From Bradyrhizobium diazoefficiens (lineage in GTDB: Bacteria; Pseudomonadota; Alphaproteobacteria; Rhizobiales; Xanthobacteraceae): DNA of 64,000 nt. Under the pieces are notes generated by a model, which saw only the letters and a program-made list of their open reading frames with translations, made no database searches and was not told the origin of the DNA. The stretch covers positions 310,001 through 374,000 of the forward strand of contig NZ_JAFCJE010000004.1 in the NCBI RefSeq assembly GCF_018131185.1, given 5' to 3'. Below are positions 1 to 8,800 of the stretch, in pieces. Numbering within the stretch: the stretch's first letter is position 1; each line of letters begins with the position of its first letter. A program made the translations under genes and the position numbers.

Positions 1-288
1 CCACTGCACCCAGGGCGACAGGCCGCGGAACATCTCCTCCGACAATTTGGTGCGGAACAGAATCTCGCCCATCCAGATGAACAGCGGCAGCGCGGCCAGC
101 GTCCACGACGAGCTGGCGCTCCAGGTGGTGGTGGCGAGCACCGAGCCGAGCGGCAGGCTCGTCGTCAGCGCCATCGCCACGAAGCCGACCAGCCCGAGCG
201 ACACCGCAATCCAGACGCCGCTTCCGAGCAGCAGGATCATGACGCCGAGCAGGATGAACGACAGCTCGATCATGCCGAGATTGGCCAT
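1..288 (-). CDS. TRAP transporter large permease (DctM family), N-terminal part
   Basis: This is the first 96 codons of the large membrane subunit of a TRAP (tripartite ATP-independent periplasmic) transporter, which drives solute uptake through the inner membrane using an ion gradient. The start is ATG at 288. The translation opens with a strongly hydrophobic stretch (residues about 6-40) and continues with a segment reading LPLFIWMGE, typical of DctM N-termini. The gene runs off the left edge of the window. It begins 2 nt after the stop of the small-subunit gene upstream, so the two are co-transcribed. The substrate cannot be told; the solute-binding protein is not in view. Confidence 0.9.
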   Translation of the reverse strand, partial: MANLGMIELSFILLGVMILLLGSGVWIAVSLGLVGFVAMALTTSLPLGSVLATTTWSASSSWTLAALPLFIWMGEILFRTKLSEEMFRGLSPWVQW

Positions 289-290
289 GG

Positions 291-839
291 TCAACCTCCG
301 CCGCCCTGCGAGATGCGCTCGATGAATTCGTCAGGCGTCTCGTCCGGCGAGCCCTTCTCGTAGCTCGGCCGGTCGCCGCCGACGACCCTCACCATTTCAT
401 CGATCATCGCAATCGAAAGGATCGCAAGCCCGCCGGCGAAGCCGAGCTGCGGAATCCAGAGCGGAAGTGCGACGACTCCCTGCGCAACGTCGTTGAACCG
501 CCAGGAATCGTACGTCATCTGCACCGCATGACGCGTAAAATAGAGGATGAAGGCGGTGGCAATGCCGAGCGCAACGATCTCGGCGATCTGCTTGGTCCGC
601 CCATGCAGATGCTCCAGCAGCAGGCCCACGCGGATCATCTCTCCGCGCTTGAAGGTGTGAGCGAGGCCGAGGAACGCCATCGCGGCCATGCACCATGACG
701 CGAAATCGTCGCCGGCGGGAATGTTGATCGCAAATTGGCGCCCGACCGACATGGCCATCATGATTGCAAAGATTGCAACCAGGAAGACGCCCGCGGCGTA
801 GCCGGCGCCGAGATAAAGGAGATCCAGCGCGCGCCGCAT
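291..839 (-). CDS. TRAP transporter small permease (DctQ family)
   Basis: This 182-residue protein has four hydrophobic segments (about residues 10-32, 44-62, 82-105 and 122-150) and the size and layout of the DctQ small membrane subunit, which pairs with DctM in TRAP transporters. I chose the ATG at 839 because it places the first membrane helix near the N-terminus. The frame stays open upstream to 1004, but that part is Arg/Asp-rich and unlike the family. It is followed 2 nt later by the DctM gene. No substrate can be assigned from this subunit. Confidence 0.88.
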   Translation of the reverse strand: MRRALDLLYLGAGYAAGVFLVAIFAIMMAMSVGRQFAINIPAGDDFASWCMAAMAFLGLAHTFKRGEMIRVGLLLEHLHGRTKQIAEIVALGIATAFILYFTRHAVQMTYDSWRFNDVAQGVVALPLWIPQLGFAGGLAILSIAMIDEMVRVVGGDRPSYEKGSPDETPDEFIERISQGGGG

Positions 840-1046
840 GAATCCCCCGGTCGTTACGTCGTCCCCTGTCACACCAACCCCATCATCGCACGAGGCGATC
901 CGGCCGGCCCGGCAATCAAGTATCGCCCGCCGCCGATCTGCCTCATCGTCCCTGGCTAACGCCTGCCTTTCAGACGTTAGATCAACATGATGGAGCCGAT
1001 GCAAGCAAGGACTATGCCTGGGAGCGGTGGAATTTCTACCGCAAGT

Positions 1047-1844
1047 TCAGCGCGTCTCCAGCCGCAGCCCGTCGAAAGCGGGCACGACGCCGGTGGGCAG
1101 CGATTGCCGGATCACCTCGTAATCCACGTCGGCGGTCATATTGGTGATGACCGCCCGCTTCGGCTTGAACCGTTCGATCCAGGACAACGCGTCGTTGATG
1201 CTGAAATGGCTGACATGGCTGGTGTAGCGCAAGCCGTCGACGATCCAGAGGTCCAGATTTTCCAGTGCACCCCAGCTCTCGCGCGGGATGTCGTTGAGGT
1301 CGGGCGTGTAGGCCGCATCCCCGATGCGGTAGCCGAGCGCGGGAATGTTGCCGTGCTGCACCAGGAAGGCCGTCATCGTGACGGCGCCACCCTTCCCCAG
1401 GATGGTCTGGCTTCCGCCCGCTTCGATCGAATGCCGCGTCAGGATCGGCGGATAGTCGCTGCCCTCCGGCGAGATGAAGCAATAGGAGAACCGCGACAGG
1501 ATGTCCTTGGCGGTCGACTGGTTGAAGTAGGTCGGAATACGACGGCGCATGTGCATCACGACCGAGCGCAGATCGTCCATGCCGTGGGTCTGGTCGGCGT
1601 GCTCGTGCGTCAGGAACACGGCGTCGATGTGATCGACATTGGTCGAGAGCAATTGCTCGCGCAGGTCGGGCGAGGTGTCGATCACGATGCGCGTGGTGCC
1701 GTGCTCAGAGGTACGTTCCACCAGCAGCGAGCAACGGCGACGGCGGTTCTTGGGGTTGTTGGGATCGCAGGCGCCCCAGCCGAGCGCCGGGCGCGGCACA
1801 CCGGCGGAGGAGCCGCAGCCCAGGATCGTCAGCGTCAGCGTCAT
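1047..1844 (-). CDS. MBL-fold metal-dependent hydrolase (PhnP-like)
   Basis: This 265-residue enzyme belongs to the metallo-beta-lactamase fold. The N-terminus reads LTILGCGSSAGVPRP, as in PhnP/RNase Z-like phosphodiesterases. The metal-binding motif HEHADQTHG lies at residues 80-88 and further Asp/His residues follow downstream. PhnP-like members cleave cyclic phosphodiesters, but the true substrate here is unknown. The gene starts 13 nt after the tatD-like stop codon and is the last gene of the apparent metG-tatD-MBL operon, an arrangement I recall from many alphaproteobacteria. Confidence 0.88.
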   Translation of the reverse strand: MTLTLTILGCGSSAGVPRPALGWGACDPNNPKNRRRRCSLLVERTSEHGTTRIVIDTSPDLREQLLSTNVDHIDAVFLTHEHADQTHGMDDLRSVVMHMRRRIPTYFNQSTAKDILSRFSYCFISPEGSDYPPILTRHSIEAGGSQTILGKGGAVTMTAFLVQHGNIPALGYRIGDAAYTPDLNDIPRESWGALENLDLWIVDGLRYTSHVSHFSINDALSWIERFKPKRAVITNMTADVDYEVIRQSLPTGVVPAFDGLRLETR

Positions 1845-1857
1845 GCGGCGTCCGATT

Positions 1858-2634
1858 TCAAGCTTTCACCTTCGAGAACAGGCGGAAGAAGTTTTCGCTG
1901 GTCTGGCGCGAGATCTCGTCAAGCGAAACGCCGCGCGTCTCGGCCAGCACTTTGGCGACCTCGACGACATAAGCCGGTTCGTTCCGTTTGCCCCGGAACT
2001 TGCCCGGCGCAAGATAGGGCGAGTCGGTTTCGACCAGGATACGATCGGACGGCAGTTCGGCCGCGAGCGCACGCAAGGTCTCCGATTTCTTGAAGGTCAG
2101 GATTCCCGTGAAACCGATATAGAGCCCGAGCGACACCGCCTTCAGCGCCAGCTCGCGTCCGCCCGTGTAACAATGCAGCACGGCGCGAAACGGTCCCTTT
2201 GCCGCCTCGTCTTCCAGGATGCGCGCGCAATCTTCGTCGGCTTCGCGGGTGTGGATCACCAGCGGCAGGCCGGTCGCGCGGGCGGCGGCGATGTGAGCGC
2301 GAAAGCCCCTCGCCTGCGCCTCGGGTGAGCCGTTGTCGTAGAAATAGTCGAGCCCGGCCTCGCCGAGCGCGACGACCTTGGGATGCTCCGTCAACGCAAC
2401 CAGCTCGTCCGGAGCGATGCCGTCTTCCTCATCCGCGTTGTGGGGATGGGTGCCGACCGAGCAATAGACGTCGTCGTACCGTTCGGCGATCGCGAGCAAG
2501 CCCTTCAGTCGCCGCACCCGCGTCGAGATCGTGACCATGCGCCCGATGCCGGCCGCTCGCGCCCGCGACACGATCCCGTCGAGATCTTCCGCAAAGTCCG
2601 GAAAGTCCAGATGGCAGTGGCTGTCGACCAGCAT
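1858..2634 (-). CDS. tatD: TatD-family metal-dependent deoxyribonuclease
   Basis: This 258-residue TIM-barrel metallohydrolase matches the TatD/YcfH family in full length. The N-terminal metal-binding motif is DSHCHLDF (residues 4-11). GEAGLDYFYD and the later VIHTREA and LVETDSPYLAP segments are conserved TatD signatures carrying the other metal ligands. Members act as 3'-5' DNA or RNA exonucleases in the cytoplasm and are often encoded next to metG, as here: this start lies 13 nt after the metG stop. Start is ATG at 2634. Whether it matches TatD or YcfH more closely cannot be settled by eye. Confidence 0.93.
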   Translation of the reverse strand: MLVDSHCHLDFPDFAEDLDGIVSRARAAGIGRMVTISTRVRRLKGLLAIAERYDDVYCSVGTHPHNADEEDGIAPDELVALTEHPKVVALGEAGLDYFYDNGSPEAQARGFRAHIAAARATGLPLVIHTREADEDCARILEDEAAKGPFRAVLHCYTGGRELALKAVSLGLYIGFTGILTFKKSETLRALAAELPSDRILVETDSPYLAPGKFRGKRNEPAYVVEVAKVLAETRGVSLDEISRQTSENFFRLFSKVKA

Positions 2635-2647
2635 CGCGCGAGCGCCT

Positions 2648-4594
2648 TCAGGCCGCCGGCTCGATATAGCGCGGGAACGCCGGCGTCGGTGCCGGCAGCG
2701 CCGAACCGGGCGCGATCCGCGATGTGCCGCCCAGCGCGGCGAAGCTGCGCTCGTCCGCGGGAATGCCGAGGCTGTCGAGCAGCAGGCTAGATGCGGTCGG
2801 CATCGCCGGCTGAGCCAGGATCGCGATCTGGCGCACGACTTCGGCGGTGACGTAGAGCACCGTCTTCTGCCTGGCCGGATCGGTCTTGGCGAGCGCCCAC
2901 GGCGCCTCGCCCGCGAAATAGCGGTTGGCTTCGGCGACCACGGCCCACACGGCGTTCAGCCAGTGATGGATCTGCTGCGTCGCCATGGCCTCCCGTGACG
3001 TCGCGATCATGCCGTCGGCCATCGCCAGGATCGCCTTGTCGCTGTCGCTGAACTCGCCGGGCTCGGGCAATATGCCGCCGAGCTGCTTGGCGATCATCGA
3101 CAGTGAGCGCTGCGCCAGATTGCCGAGATCGTTGGCGAGGTCGGCGTTGATGCGCGCCACGATGGCCTCGTGGTTGTAATTGCCGTCCTGTCCGAACGGC
3201 ACTTCGCGCAGGAAGAAATAGCGCACCTGGTCGACGCCGTACTGGTCGGCCAGATTGAAGGGATCGACGACGTTGCCGACCGACTTCGACATCTTCTCGC
3301 CCCTGCTGAACAGGAAGCCGTGGGCATAGACCCGCTTCGGCAACGGAATCCCGGCCGACAGCAGGAATGCCGGCCAATATACCGCGTGGAAACGGATGAT
3401 GTCCTTGCCGATGATGTGCACGTCGGCCGGCCAATAGCGCCAGTTCTTGTCGGTCTCGTCGGGGAAGCCGACGCCGGTGATGTAGTTGGTCAGCGCATCG
3501 ACCCAGACATACATCACGTGCTCTTCGTCGCCGGGCACCTTCACGCCCCAGTCGAACGTCGTGCGCGAGATCGAGAGGTCGCGCAGGCCGCCCTTGACGA
3601 AGCTCACCACCTCGTTGCGGCGCGAGTCCGGGCCGATGAAATCGGGGTGATCCGCGTAGAGCTTCAGCAGCTTGTCCTGGTACGCCGACAGGCGGAAGAA
3701 ATAGCTCTTCTCCTCTACCCATTCGACCGGCGTGCCCTGCGGTCCGAGCCGGACGCCATCATCGTTCACGCGCGTCTCGTCCTCGGCGTAATAGGCTTCA
3801 TCGCGCACAGAGTACCAGCCGGCATAGGTGTCGGCATAGATGTCCCCGTTCGCCTCCATGCGCCGCCAGATCTCCTGGCTGGAGCGATGATGCTGCTCCT
3901 CGGTGGTGCGGATGAAGCGGTCGAACGACACGTTCAGGCGCTCGTCCATCTCCTTGAAGCGACCGGCATTGCGGGCGGCGAGCGCGGACACGGACATGTT
4001 CTCGCCGGCCGCCGTCTGCACCATTTTCTGGCCATGCTCGTCGGTGCCGGTCAGGAAGAACACGTCCTTGCCGTCGAGCCGCGCAAAACGCGCGAGCACA
4101 TCGGTCGCGATCGCCTCATAGGCGTGACCGATATGCGGGCTGCCGTTGGGATAGGCGATCGCGGTCGTGATGTAGAAGACGTTGTCGCGCGCGGGGGCGG
4201 CGACGGCTGCTGCGGCTCGCGGAGCTGCGACGGGCTTCGGCGCAGGTGGCGCCTTGGGTTTCGACACCCTGGGCTTCACAGCCTTCGGCGGCGTGACGAC
4301 GGGAGCCGGCGCGGCGGTCACCCCGGCCTTCTTCGCCGGCGCCTTGGCCGGTTTTCCGGCGGCCTTTTTCTTCGCGGCTTTCTTGACGGCGATCTGCCTC
4401 TTCGCAGCTTTCTTGCCGGGCTTCTTTGCCGTCTTGGCAGCGGTCTTCTTCACACCCTTCCTGGCGGCAGCCTTCTTTTTCTTCTTGGCAGCTTTGCGCG
4501 CAGGCGCCTTCTTCGCGGCTTTTTTGACGGCCTTCTTGGCAGCCTTCTTGCCGCTCTTGCGCTTGAGGGTCTTCTTAGCTCGCGTTGCCACCAC
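2648..4594 (-). CDS. metG: Methionyl-tRNA synthetase with a long lysine/alanine-rich N-terminal tail
   Basis: This class I aminoacyl-tRNA synthetase charges tRNA-Met with methionine. The catalytic core begins near residue 139, with HIGH at 154-157 and the KMSKS loop in [10 protein letters not shown]. The C-terminus ends after the anticodon-binding helical domain, without an EMAP-type tRNA-binding domain. The first 135 or so residues are not part of the normal enzyme: residues 6-90 are almost only Lys, Ala and Arg, followed by a Pro/Ala/Val/Lys linker to about 136, resembling histone H1 or bacterial HU tails. The start is a GTG at 4594 (followed by a second GTG codon) behind AAAGGAATTC. I saw no ATG near the core that would give a normal-length enzyme; an in-frame GTG near residue 92 is the only other option noticed. 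Confidence 0.95.
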   Translation of the reverse strand: MVATRAKKTLKRKSGKKAAKKAVKKAAKKAPARKAAKKKKKAAARKGVKKTAAKTAKKPGKKAAKRQIAVKKAAKKKAAGKPAKAPAKKAGVTAAPAPVVTPPKAVKPRVSKPKAPPAPKPVAAPRAAAAVAAPARDNVFYITTAIAYPNGSPHIGHAYEAIATDVLARFARLDGKDVFFLTGTDEHGQKMVQTAAGENMSVSALAARNAGRFKEMDERLNVSFDRFIRTTEEQHHRSSQEIWRRMEANGDIYADTYAGWYSVRDEAYYAEDETRVNDDGVRLGPQGTPVEWVEEKSYFFRLSAYQDKLLKLYADHPDFIGPDSRRNEVVSFVKGGLRDLSISRTTFDWGVKVPGDEEHVMYVWVDALTNYITGVGFPDETDKNWRYWPADVHIIGKDIIRFHAVYWPAFLLSAGIPLPKRVYAHGFLFSRGEKMSKSVGNVVDPFNLADQYGVDQVRYFFLREVPFGQDGNYNHEAIVARINADLANDLGNLAQRSLSMIAKQLGGILPEPGEFSDSDKAILAMADGMIATSREAMATQQIHHWLNAVWAVVAEANRYFAGEAPWALAKTDPARQKTVLYVTAEVVRQIAILAQPAMPTASSLLLDSLGIPADERSFAALGGTSRIAPGSALPAPTPAFPRYIEPAA

Positions 4595-4651
4595 GAATTC
4601 CTTTACCGGCTTCTCGAAATCTGGAAACGAACCTGCGTTCGGTTAATGTTT

Positions 4652-4700
4652 GAGCATGATCCTTTCGGAAAACCGCTGCACACTTGCCCGGATCATGCTC
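4652..4700. repeat. 49-bp palindromic intergenic repeat abutting the holB stop codon
   Basis: The element is bounded by the perfect 10-bp inverted repeat GAGCATGATC (4652-4661) and GATCATGCTC (4691-4700), with partly complementary inner sequence, so RNA from either strand would fold into a hairpin. I recall near-identical elements as abundant intergenic repeats in Bradyrhizobium and Rhodopseudomonas. Its last base is also the third base of the holB stop codon (4700-4702). It lies between holB and metG and could act as a transcript-end or mRNA-stabilising structure, but it lacks a clear T run. Confidence 0.8.
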
Positions 4701-5746
4701 TAGCGCGTTGCATCCGCAAGCCAGCCGAACACCGAGAAAACCAAGGGCTTTCGCTCCAGATTGTAGGTTTCGGTGTCACGCGCAGCGCGGACGATCTTTT
4801 CCCATACCTCGGCTAGGCGCGCAAGGCGCGGCAGATTCTGGTTGGCATTGGCCTCGTCCGCATGCAGGCGTTCCGCGATCCAGCGATCGATGCCGTCGAT
4901 GAAGGCGGCGAGCGCGACGCGGTCGCTGGTGCCAAGCGAATCGCCGAGCGTGTGCAATTCGCGCGGATCGACCTGAGGCAGGCGCGCGAGCAGTGCGGCC
5001 GTGCGCTGCTGAAGCTTCAGCGCGTCGCCGCCCAGCAACGTCAGGGCCCGTGCAACGCTGCCCTCGGAGGCCTCCGCCGCCTCGCGCAGCGCAGGATCGT
5101 TCGGATCGAGTTCGGCCGCCGAAGCTGCGGCCGCGATCACATCATCCGTGGCGAGCGGCCGCAGGCGCAGCTTGCGGCAGCGCGACTGGATCGTGGCGAG
5201 CACGCGCGCGGGCGCGTGGCTGACCAGGAGGAACAGCGACCGCTGCGGCGGTTCTTCGAGGATCTTCAGCAGCGCGTTGGCCGCGTTCGGATTGAGTTCG
5301 TCGACGGTGTCGACGATGCAGACACGCCAGCCTTCGGCGGCGGCCGTCGAGCCGAAGAAGCCGATGGTCTCACGCGTCTCGTCGACGGTGATCACGGTGC
5401 GCATCACGCCGCGGTCGTTGGCAGTACGCTCCAGCGTCAGCAGCCCGCCATGCGAGCCGGCCGCCACCTGCCGCGCGACGGCGTCATCGGGACCGATTGC
5501 AAGGCTCTCGGCGCGCTGCACGGACGCTAGCAGCGGCTGGCCATGGGCGAGCACGAAGCGCGCCATGCGATAAGCCAGGGTTGCCTTGCCGATCCCTTGC
5601 GGACCGCCGATCAGCCAGGCATGCGGAATCCGCCCGCTGCGATAGGCCGTCAGCAGCGCCGTCTCGGCCTCGCGATGTCCGAACAGACGGCTGGTCTCGC
5701 GCGGATGCGGAATGGTGCTTTCCCGCTCGGTCTGACGCGGGCTCAT
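4700..5746 (-). CDS. holB: DNA polymerase III subunit delta'
   Basis: This 348-residue AAA+ protein is the delta' subunit of the polymerase III clamp loader. The N-terminus carries LFGHREAE and the nucleotide-site loop GGPQGIGKAT (residues 47-56), and the middle carries the conserved NALLKILEEPP segment and an SRC motif. The last residue of the Walker A consensus is Ala instead of Ser/Thr; delta' is often a non-hydrolysing stator, so this is tolerable. The ATG at 5746 overlaps the tmk stop by 4 nt (ATGA), which sets the start and implies translational coupling. The tmk-holB pair is a classic arrangement. Confidence 0.95.
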   Translation of the reverse strand: MSPRQTERESTIPHPRETSRLFGHREAETALLTAYRSGRIPHAWLIGGPQGIGKATLAYRMARFVLAHGQPLLASVQRAESLAIGPDDAVARQVAAGSHGGLLTLERTANDRGVMRTVITVDETRETIGFFGSTAAAEGWRVCIVDTVDELNPNAANALLKILEEPPQRSLFLLVSHAPARVLATIQSRCRKLRLRPLATDDVIAAAASAAELDPNDPALREAAEASEGSVARALTLLGGDALKLQQRTAALLARLPQVDPRELHTLGDSLGTSDRVALAAFIDGIDRWIAERLHADEANANQNLPRLARLAEVWEKIVRAARDTETYNLERKPLVFSVFGWLADATR

Positions 5747-6429
5747 GCGGAAACCACCGAGGCCGGTGTGGGCAGCAGACGATCGCGCAGCGCCGTCCAG
5801 ACTCGGGCCGCAACAGTATCCGGGTCTGAATTGGCGTCGATCAGCACGCAGCGCGCGGGCTCGTCCGCGGCGATTCTGCGATAGGCCTCGCGCAGGCCCT
5901 GATGAAAACTGAGCTGCTCGCTCTCGAACCGGTCGGCCGTGCCGCTGCCGCGGCGCGTGGCGGCGCGCTGGAGACCGATCTCGACCGGAAGGTCGAGTAT
6001 GATGGTGAGATCCGGCTTGAGGTCGCCGATGGTGACCCGCTGCATCGCGTTGATGAGGCCGGCGGGCACACGGCCGAGGCTGCCCTGATAGGCCCGCGTG
6101 GAATCGGCGAAGCGGTCGCACAGCACCCAGGTGCCCTGGTTGAGCGCAGGCAGGATCACGGTGCGGACATGGTCATCACGTGCCGCGGCAAACAACAGCG
6201 TTTCGGCTTCGGGCCCGAGCAGCTTGCCCATGCCGGACAGCACCAGATGACGCATGATCTCGGCACCCGGCGAGCCGCCCGGCTCGCGCGTGACCCGGAT
6301 GCGCAACTTCGCCGCCTTGAGGCGGTCGGCGAGCTTCTTGATCTGGGTCGACTTGCCGGTGCCCTCGCCGCCTTCAAAGGTGATGAAGCGTCCGCGTCCG
6401 GACGGCCGCTGTGCCGCGCTCTCACTCAT
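5743..6429 (-). CDS. tmk: Thymidylate kinase
   Basis: This cytoplasmic enzyme phosphorylates dTMP to dTDP. The P-loop GGEGTGKS lies at residues 20-27, preceded by FITFEG, followed by the substrate-binding TREPGGSPGAE segment and the DRFADSTRAYQG motif. The 228-residue length is slightly above the usual 205-215 because of a short polar N-terminal leader. It starts 2 nt after the stop of the carboxypeptidase gene and overlaps holB by 4 nt, forming a three-gene operon. Confidence 0.96.
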   Translation of the reverse strand: MSESAAQRPSGRGRFITFEGGEGTGKSTQIKKLADRLKAAKLRIRVTREPGGSPGAEIMRHLVLSGMGKLLGPEAETLLFAAARDDHVRTVILPALNQGTWVLCDRFADSTRAYQGSLGRVPAGLINAMQRVTIGDLKPDLTIILDLPVEIGLQRAATRRGSGTADRFESEQLSFHQGLREAYRRIAADEPARCVLIDANSDPDTVAARVWTALRDRLLPTPASVVSA

Positions 6430-6431
6430 GA

Positions 6432-7694
6432 TCAGAGCTTCTCGGCGCCTGCGCGGAACATGCCGATCACGAGCTCGCTGGCGCCGTCGATCGCGCGCCG
6501 CACGGTCGAGCCGGTCCCGATCGCTTCGGCGGCATAGACCGGCGTCTCCACCGCGATGTTGCCACTGCGCCAGACCCTGACCACGCCGACCCGCTGGCCC
6601 GCCTCGACCGGCGCCCGCACCGGGCCGCTATAGACGATGCGCGCAATCAGCTTGTCGTTGCCGTTCTTGTGCACCATCACCTTCACCGGAGTCTTGGCGA
6701 CGAGCTTGACCGAGCGGCTCTCGCCGCCGAACACCTTGGCGTAGCCGACGGGCTGCTCGGCCGCGATCAGCGTACGGGTCTCGAAATTGCGAAAACCCCA
6801 TTCCAGCATCTTCTTGGCTTCGGTGGCACGATCATCGGGATCGTCGAGCCCGTTGACGACGACGATCAGCCGCGTGCCGTTCTGCACCGCTGAGCCGACC
6901 ATGCCGTAGCCGCCTTCCTTGGTGTAGCCGGTCTTGAGGCCGTCGGCGCCCTCCATCGAATTGAGCAGCGGGTTGCGGTTGGGCTGGCGGATCTTGTTCC
7001 AGGTGAACTCCTTCTCGCCGAACAGTTTGTAGAATTCCGGGAAGTCGAGAATGATATGCCGGGCCAGGATGCCGAGCTCGCGCACCGTCATTTTGTTGGC
7101 GGGATCGGGCAGCCCGCTGGAGTTGCCGAAGGTCGACTTGGTCATGCCGAGCTCGCGGGCCCGCTTGGTCATGAAGTCGGCCGCGAAGATCTTCTCGTTG
7201 CCGGCCATCGCCTCCGCAAGCGCAATGCAAGCGTCGTTGCCGCTCTGGATGATCGCGCCGTGCAGGAGATCGTTGACGGAGACCTTGCTGTTGATGGCAG
7301 CGAACATGGTCGAGCCGCCCGAGGGCGCGCCGCCCCGGCGCCAGGCGTTCTCGCTGATCCGGTACTCGTCGGTCAGCTTGATGTCGCCCTTCTTGATGGC
7401 ATTGAAGACCACCTCCGCGGTCATCAGCTTCATCATGCTGGAGGGCGCGCGCAGCTCGTCGGCGTTCTTCTCGAACAGCACGCTTCCGCTGGAGGCTTCG
7501 ATCAGGATGGCGGTCGGAGCATCGCCGTCGAAGCCGGCATCGTCCGTCTTCTTGGCGCCCTGGACGCTCTGATTGGCGGCCAGAACCGCCCCACCCCAGC
7601 TTATGCCCACAGCCAGGACCGTCGCGATCAGCCCGCGCACCAGCGCTCCGGCGGTGAAGCGGGTGCGACGAAGCGAAGAGGGACGTAATGCCAT
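6432..7694 (-). CDS. Serine-type D-Ala-D-Ala carboxypeptidase (DacC/PBP5-like)
   Basis: This 420-residue penicillin-binding protein trims the terminal D-Ala of peptidoglycan stem peptides in the periplasm. A signal sequence covers residues about 1-40. The three active-site motifs are present in order: SMMK (86-89, nucleophile Ser86), SGN (151-153) and KTG (254-256), followed by a C-terminal beta domain as in PBP5. The ATG at 7694 is preferred because it gives a clean Arg-rich n-region before the hydrophobic core; the open frame continues upstream to 7808 without such features. It is the first gene of the dac-tmk-holB operon. Confidence 0.94.
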   Translation of the reverse strand: MALRPSSLRRTRFTAGALVRGLIATVLAVGISWGGAVLAANQSVQGAKKTDDAGFDGDAPTAILIEASSGSVLFEKNADELRAPSSMMKLMTAEVVFNAIKKGDIKLTDEYRISENAWRRGGAPSGGSTMFAAINSKVSVNDLLHGAIIQSGNDACIALAEAMAGNEKIFAADFMTKRARELGMTKSTFGNSSGLPDPANKMTVRELGILARHIILDFPEFYKLFGEKEFTWNKIRQPNRNPLLNSMEGADGLKTGYTKEGGYGMVGSAVQNGTRLIVVVNGLDDPDDRATEAKKMLEWGFRNFETRTLIAAEQPVGYAKVFGGESRSVKLVAKTPVKVMVHKNGNDKLIARIVYSGPVRAPVEAGQRVGVVRVWRSGNIAVETPVYAAEAIGTGSTVRRAIDGASELVIGMFRAGAEKL

Positions 7695-7846
7695 GGCCAA
7701 GCCCTGAGAGCGGCGTTCTAACAGTTGGAACCGGCGCGAACAACACGAGGTTGGACGCTTGCCGCGAGATTGCACGATTCTCGCCGCGCCCCTATCGTGG
7801 CGCCTCATGTTTCTCGACCAAACCCCTGAAACAAGGCGGAAAAGCG

Positions 7847-8800
7847 ATGTCTTCCACCCGCGTGATCAAGACCAACGGCATCGATCTCTTTGTCCGCGAG
7901 GCCGGCCAGGGTCCGCTGGTGGTACTGTGCCATGGCTGGCCGGAGCTGTCTTACTCCTGGCGCCACCAGATCCCTGCGCTGGCGGAAGCAGGCTTTCACG
8001 TCGTCGCCCCCGACATGCGCGGCTACGGCCAAAGCGCCGCGCCGCCTGACGTTGCCGCCTATTCGATCTTCGACACGGTCGGCGACGTGGTCGGCCTCGT
8101 CCAGGCGCTCGGTGAGACCAAGGCGATGGTGGTCGGCCACGATTGGGGCGCACCGGTCGCCTGGCACGCGGCGTTGTTCCGGCCCGACATCTTCACGGCG
8201 GTCGCCGGCCTGAGCGTGCCGCCGCCGTTCCGCGGCCGCGGCAAGCCGCTCGATTTGTTGCGCCAGGGCGGCGTGACCAATTTCTACTGGCAGTACTTCC
8301 AGACGCCCGGCGTCGCCGAGGCCGAGCTGGAACGCGACGTCGCACGCACCATGCGCATCGTGCTCGGCGGCCGGGGTCTGGCCGACCCCTCCGCCGCCAT
8401 GTTCGTGCAGGAGGGCAAGGGCTTTCTCAGCCATGCCACCGCCGAGGAGCCGCTGCCCGGCTGGCTCAGCGAGGCCGACCTCGCCTACTTCACCGAGAGC
8501 TTCCGCAAATCCGGCTTTCGCGGCGGGCTGAACTGGTACCGCAACATCGACCGCAATTGGGAGCTGACGGCGCCCTGGCAGGATGCGCAGATCCGACAGC
8601 CGTCACTGTTCATCGCTGGCTCGAAGGACGCCGTCATCACCGGCCTGATCGGCGCCAAGCGCGTCAATGAGCTCGAGCGCGTGCTGCCCAATCTGAAGCA
8701 AAAGCTGATCATCGAGGGCGCCGGCCATTGGGTGCAGCAGGAACGGCCCGACGAAGTGAACGCGGCGCTGGTGAGGTTCTTGAGGGAGAGCGCGGCCTAG
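7847..8800 (+). CDS. Alpha/beta hydrolase, epoxide hydrolase-like
   Basis: This 317-residue protein has the alpha/beta-hydrolase fold with epoxide hydrolase features: the oxyanion-hole motif HGWPE (29-33) and GHDWG (97-101), whose Asp99 sits at the nucleophile position rather than Ser, plus the late GAGHW with the catalytic His. Epoxide hydrolases open epoxides to diols; haloalkane dehalogenases share this nucleophile, so the substrate is not certain. It is divergent from the carboxypeptidase gene and convergent with the rlpA-like gene, whose stop codon overlaps its own by a shared CTAG (8797-8800). No partner gene suggests a pathway. Confidence 0.9.
   Translation: MSSTRVIKTNGIDLFVREAGQGPLVVLCHGWPELSYSWRHQIPALAEAGFHVVAPDMRGYGQSAAPPDVAAYSIFDTVGDVVGLVQALGETKAMVVGHDWGAPVAWHAALFRPDIFTAVAGLSVPPPFRGRGKPLDLLRQGGVTNFYWQYFQTPGVAEAELERDVARTMRIVLGGRGLADPSAAMFVQEGKGFLSHATAEEPLPGWLSEADLAYFTESFRKSGFRGGLNWYRNIDRNWELTAPWQDAQIRQPSLFIAGSKDAVITGLIGAKRVNELERVLPNLKQKLIIEGAGHWVQQERPDEVNAALVRFLRESAA

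Noticed and set aside
3170..4816. A 548-codon plus-strand open frame opposite metG
   Set aside because: It is the shadow of the GC-biased metG codons, including the Lys/Ala tail, and its product has no recognisable domain.
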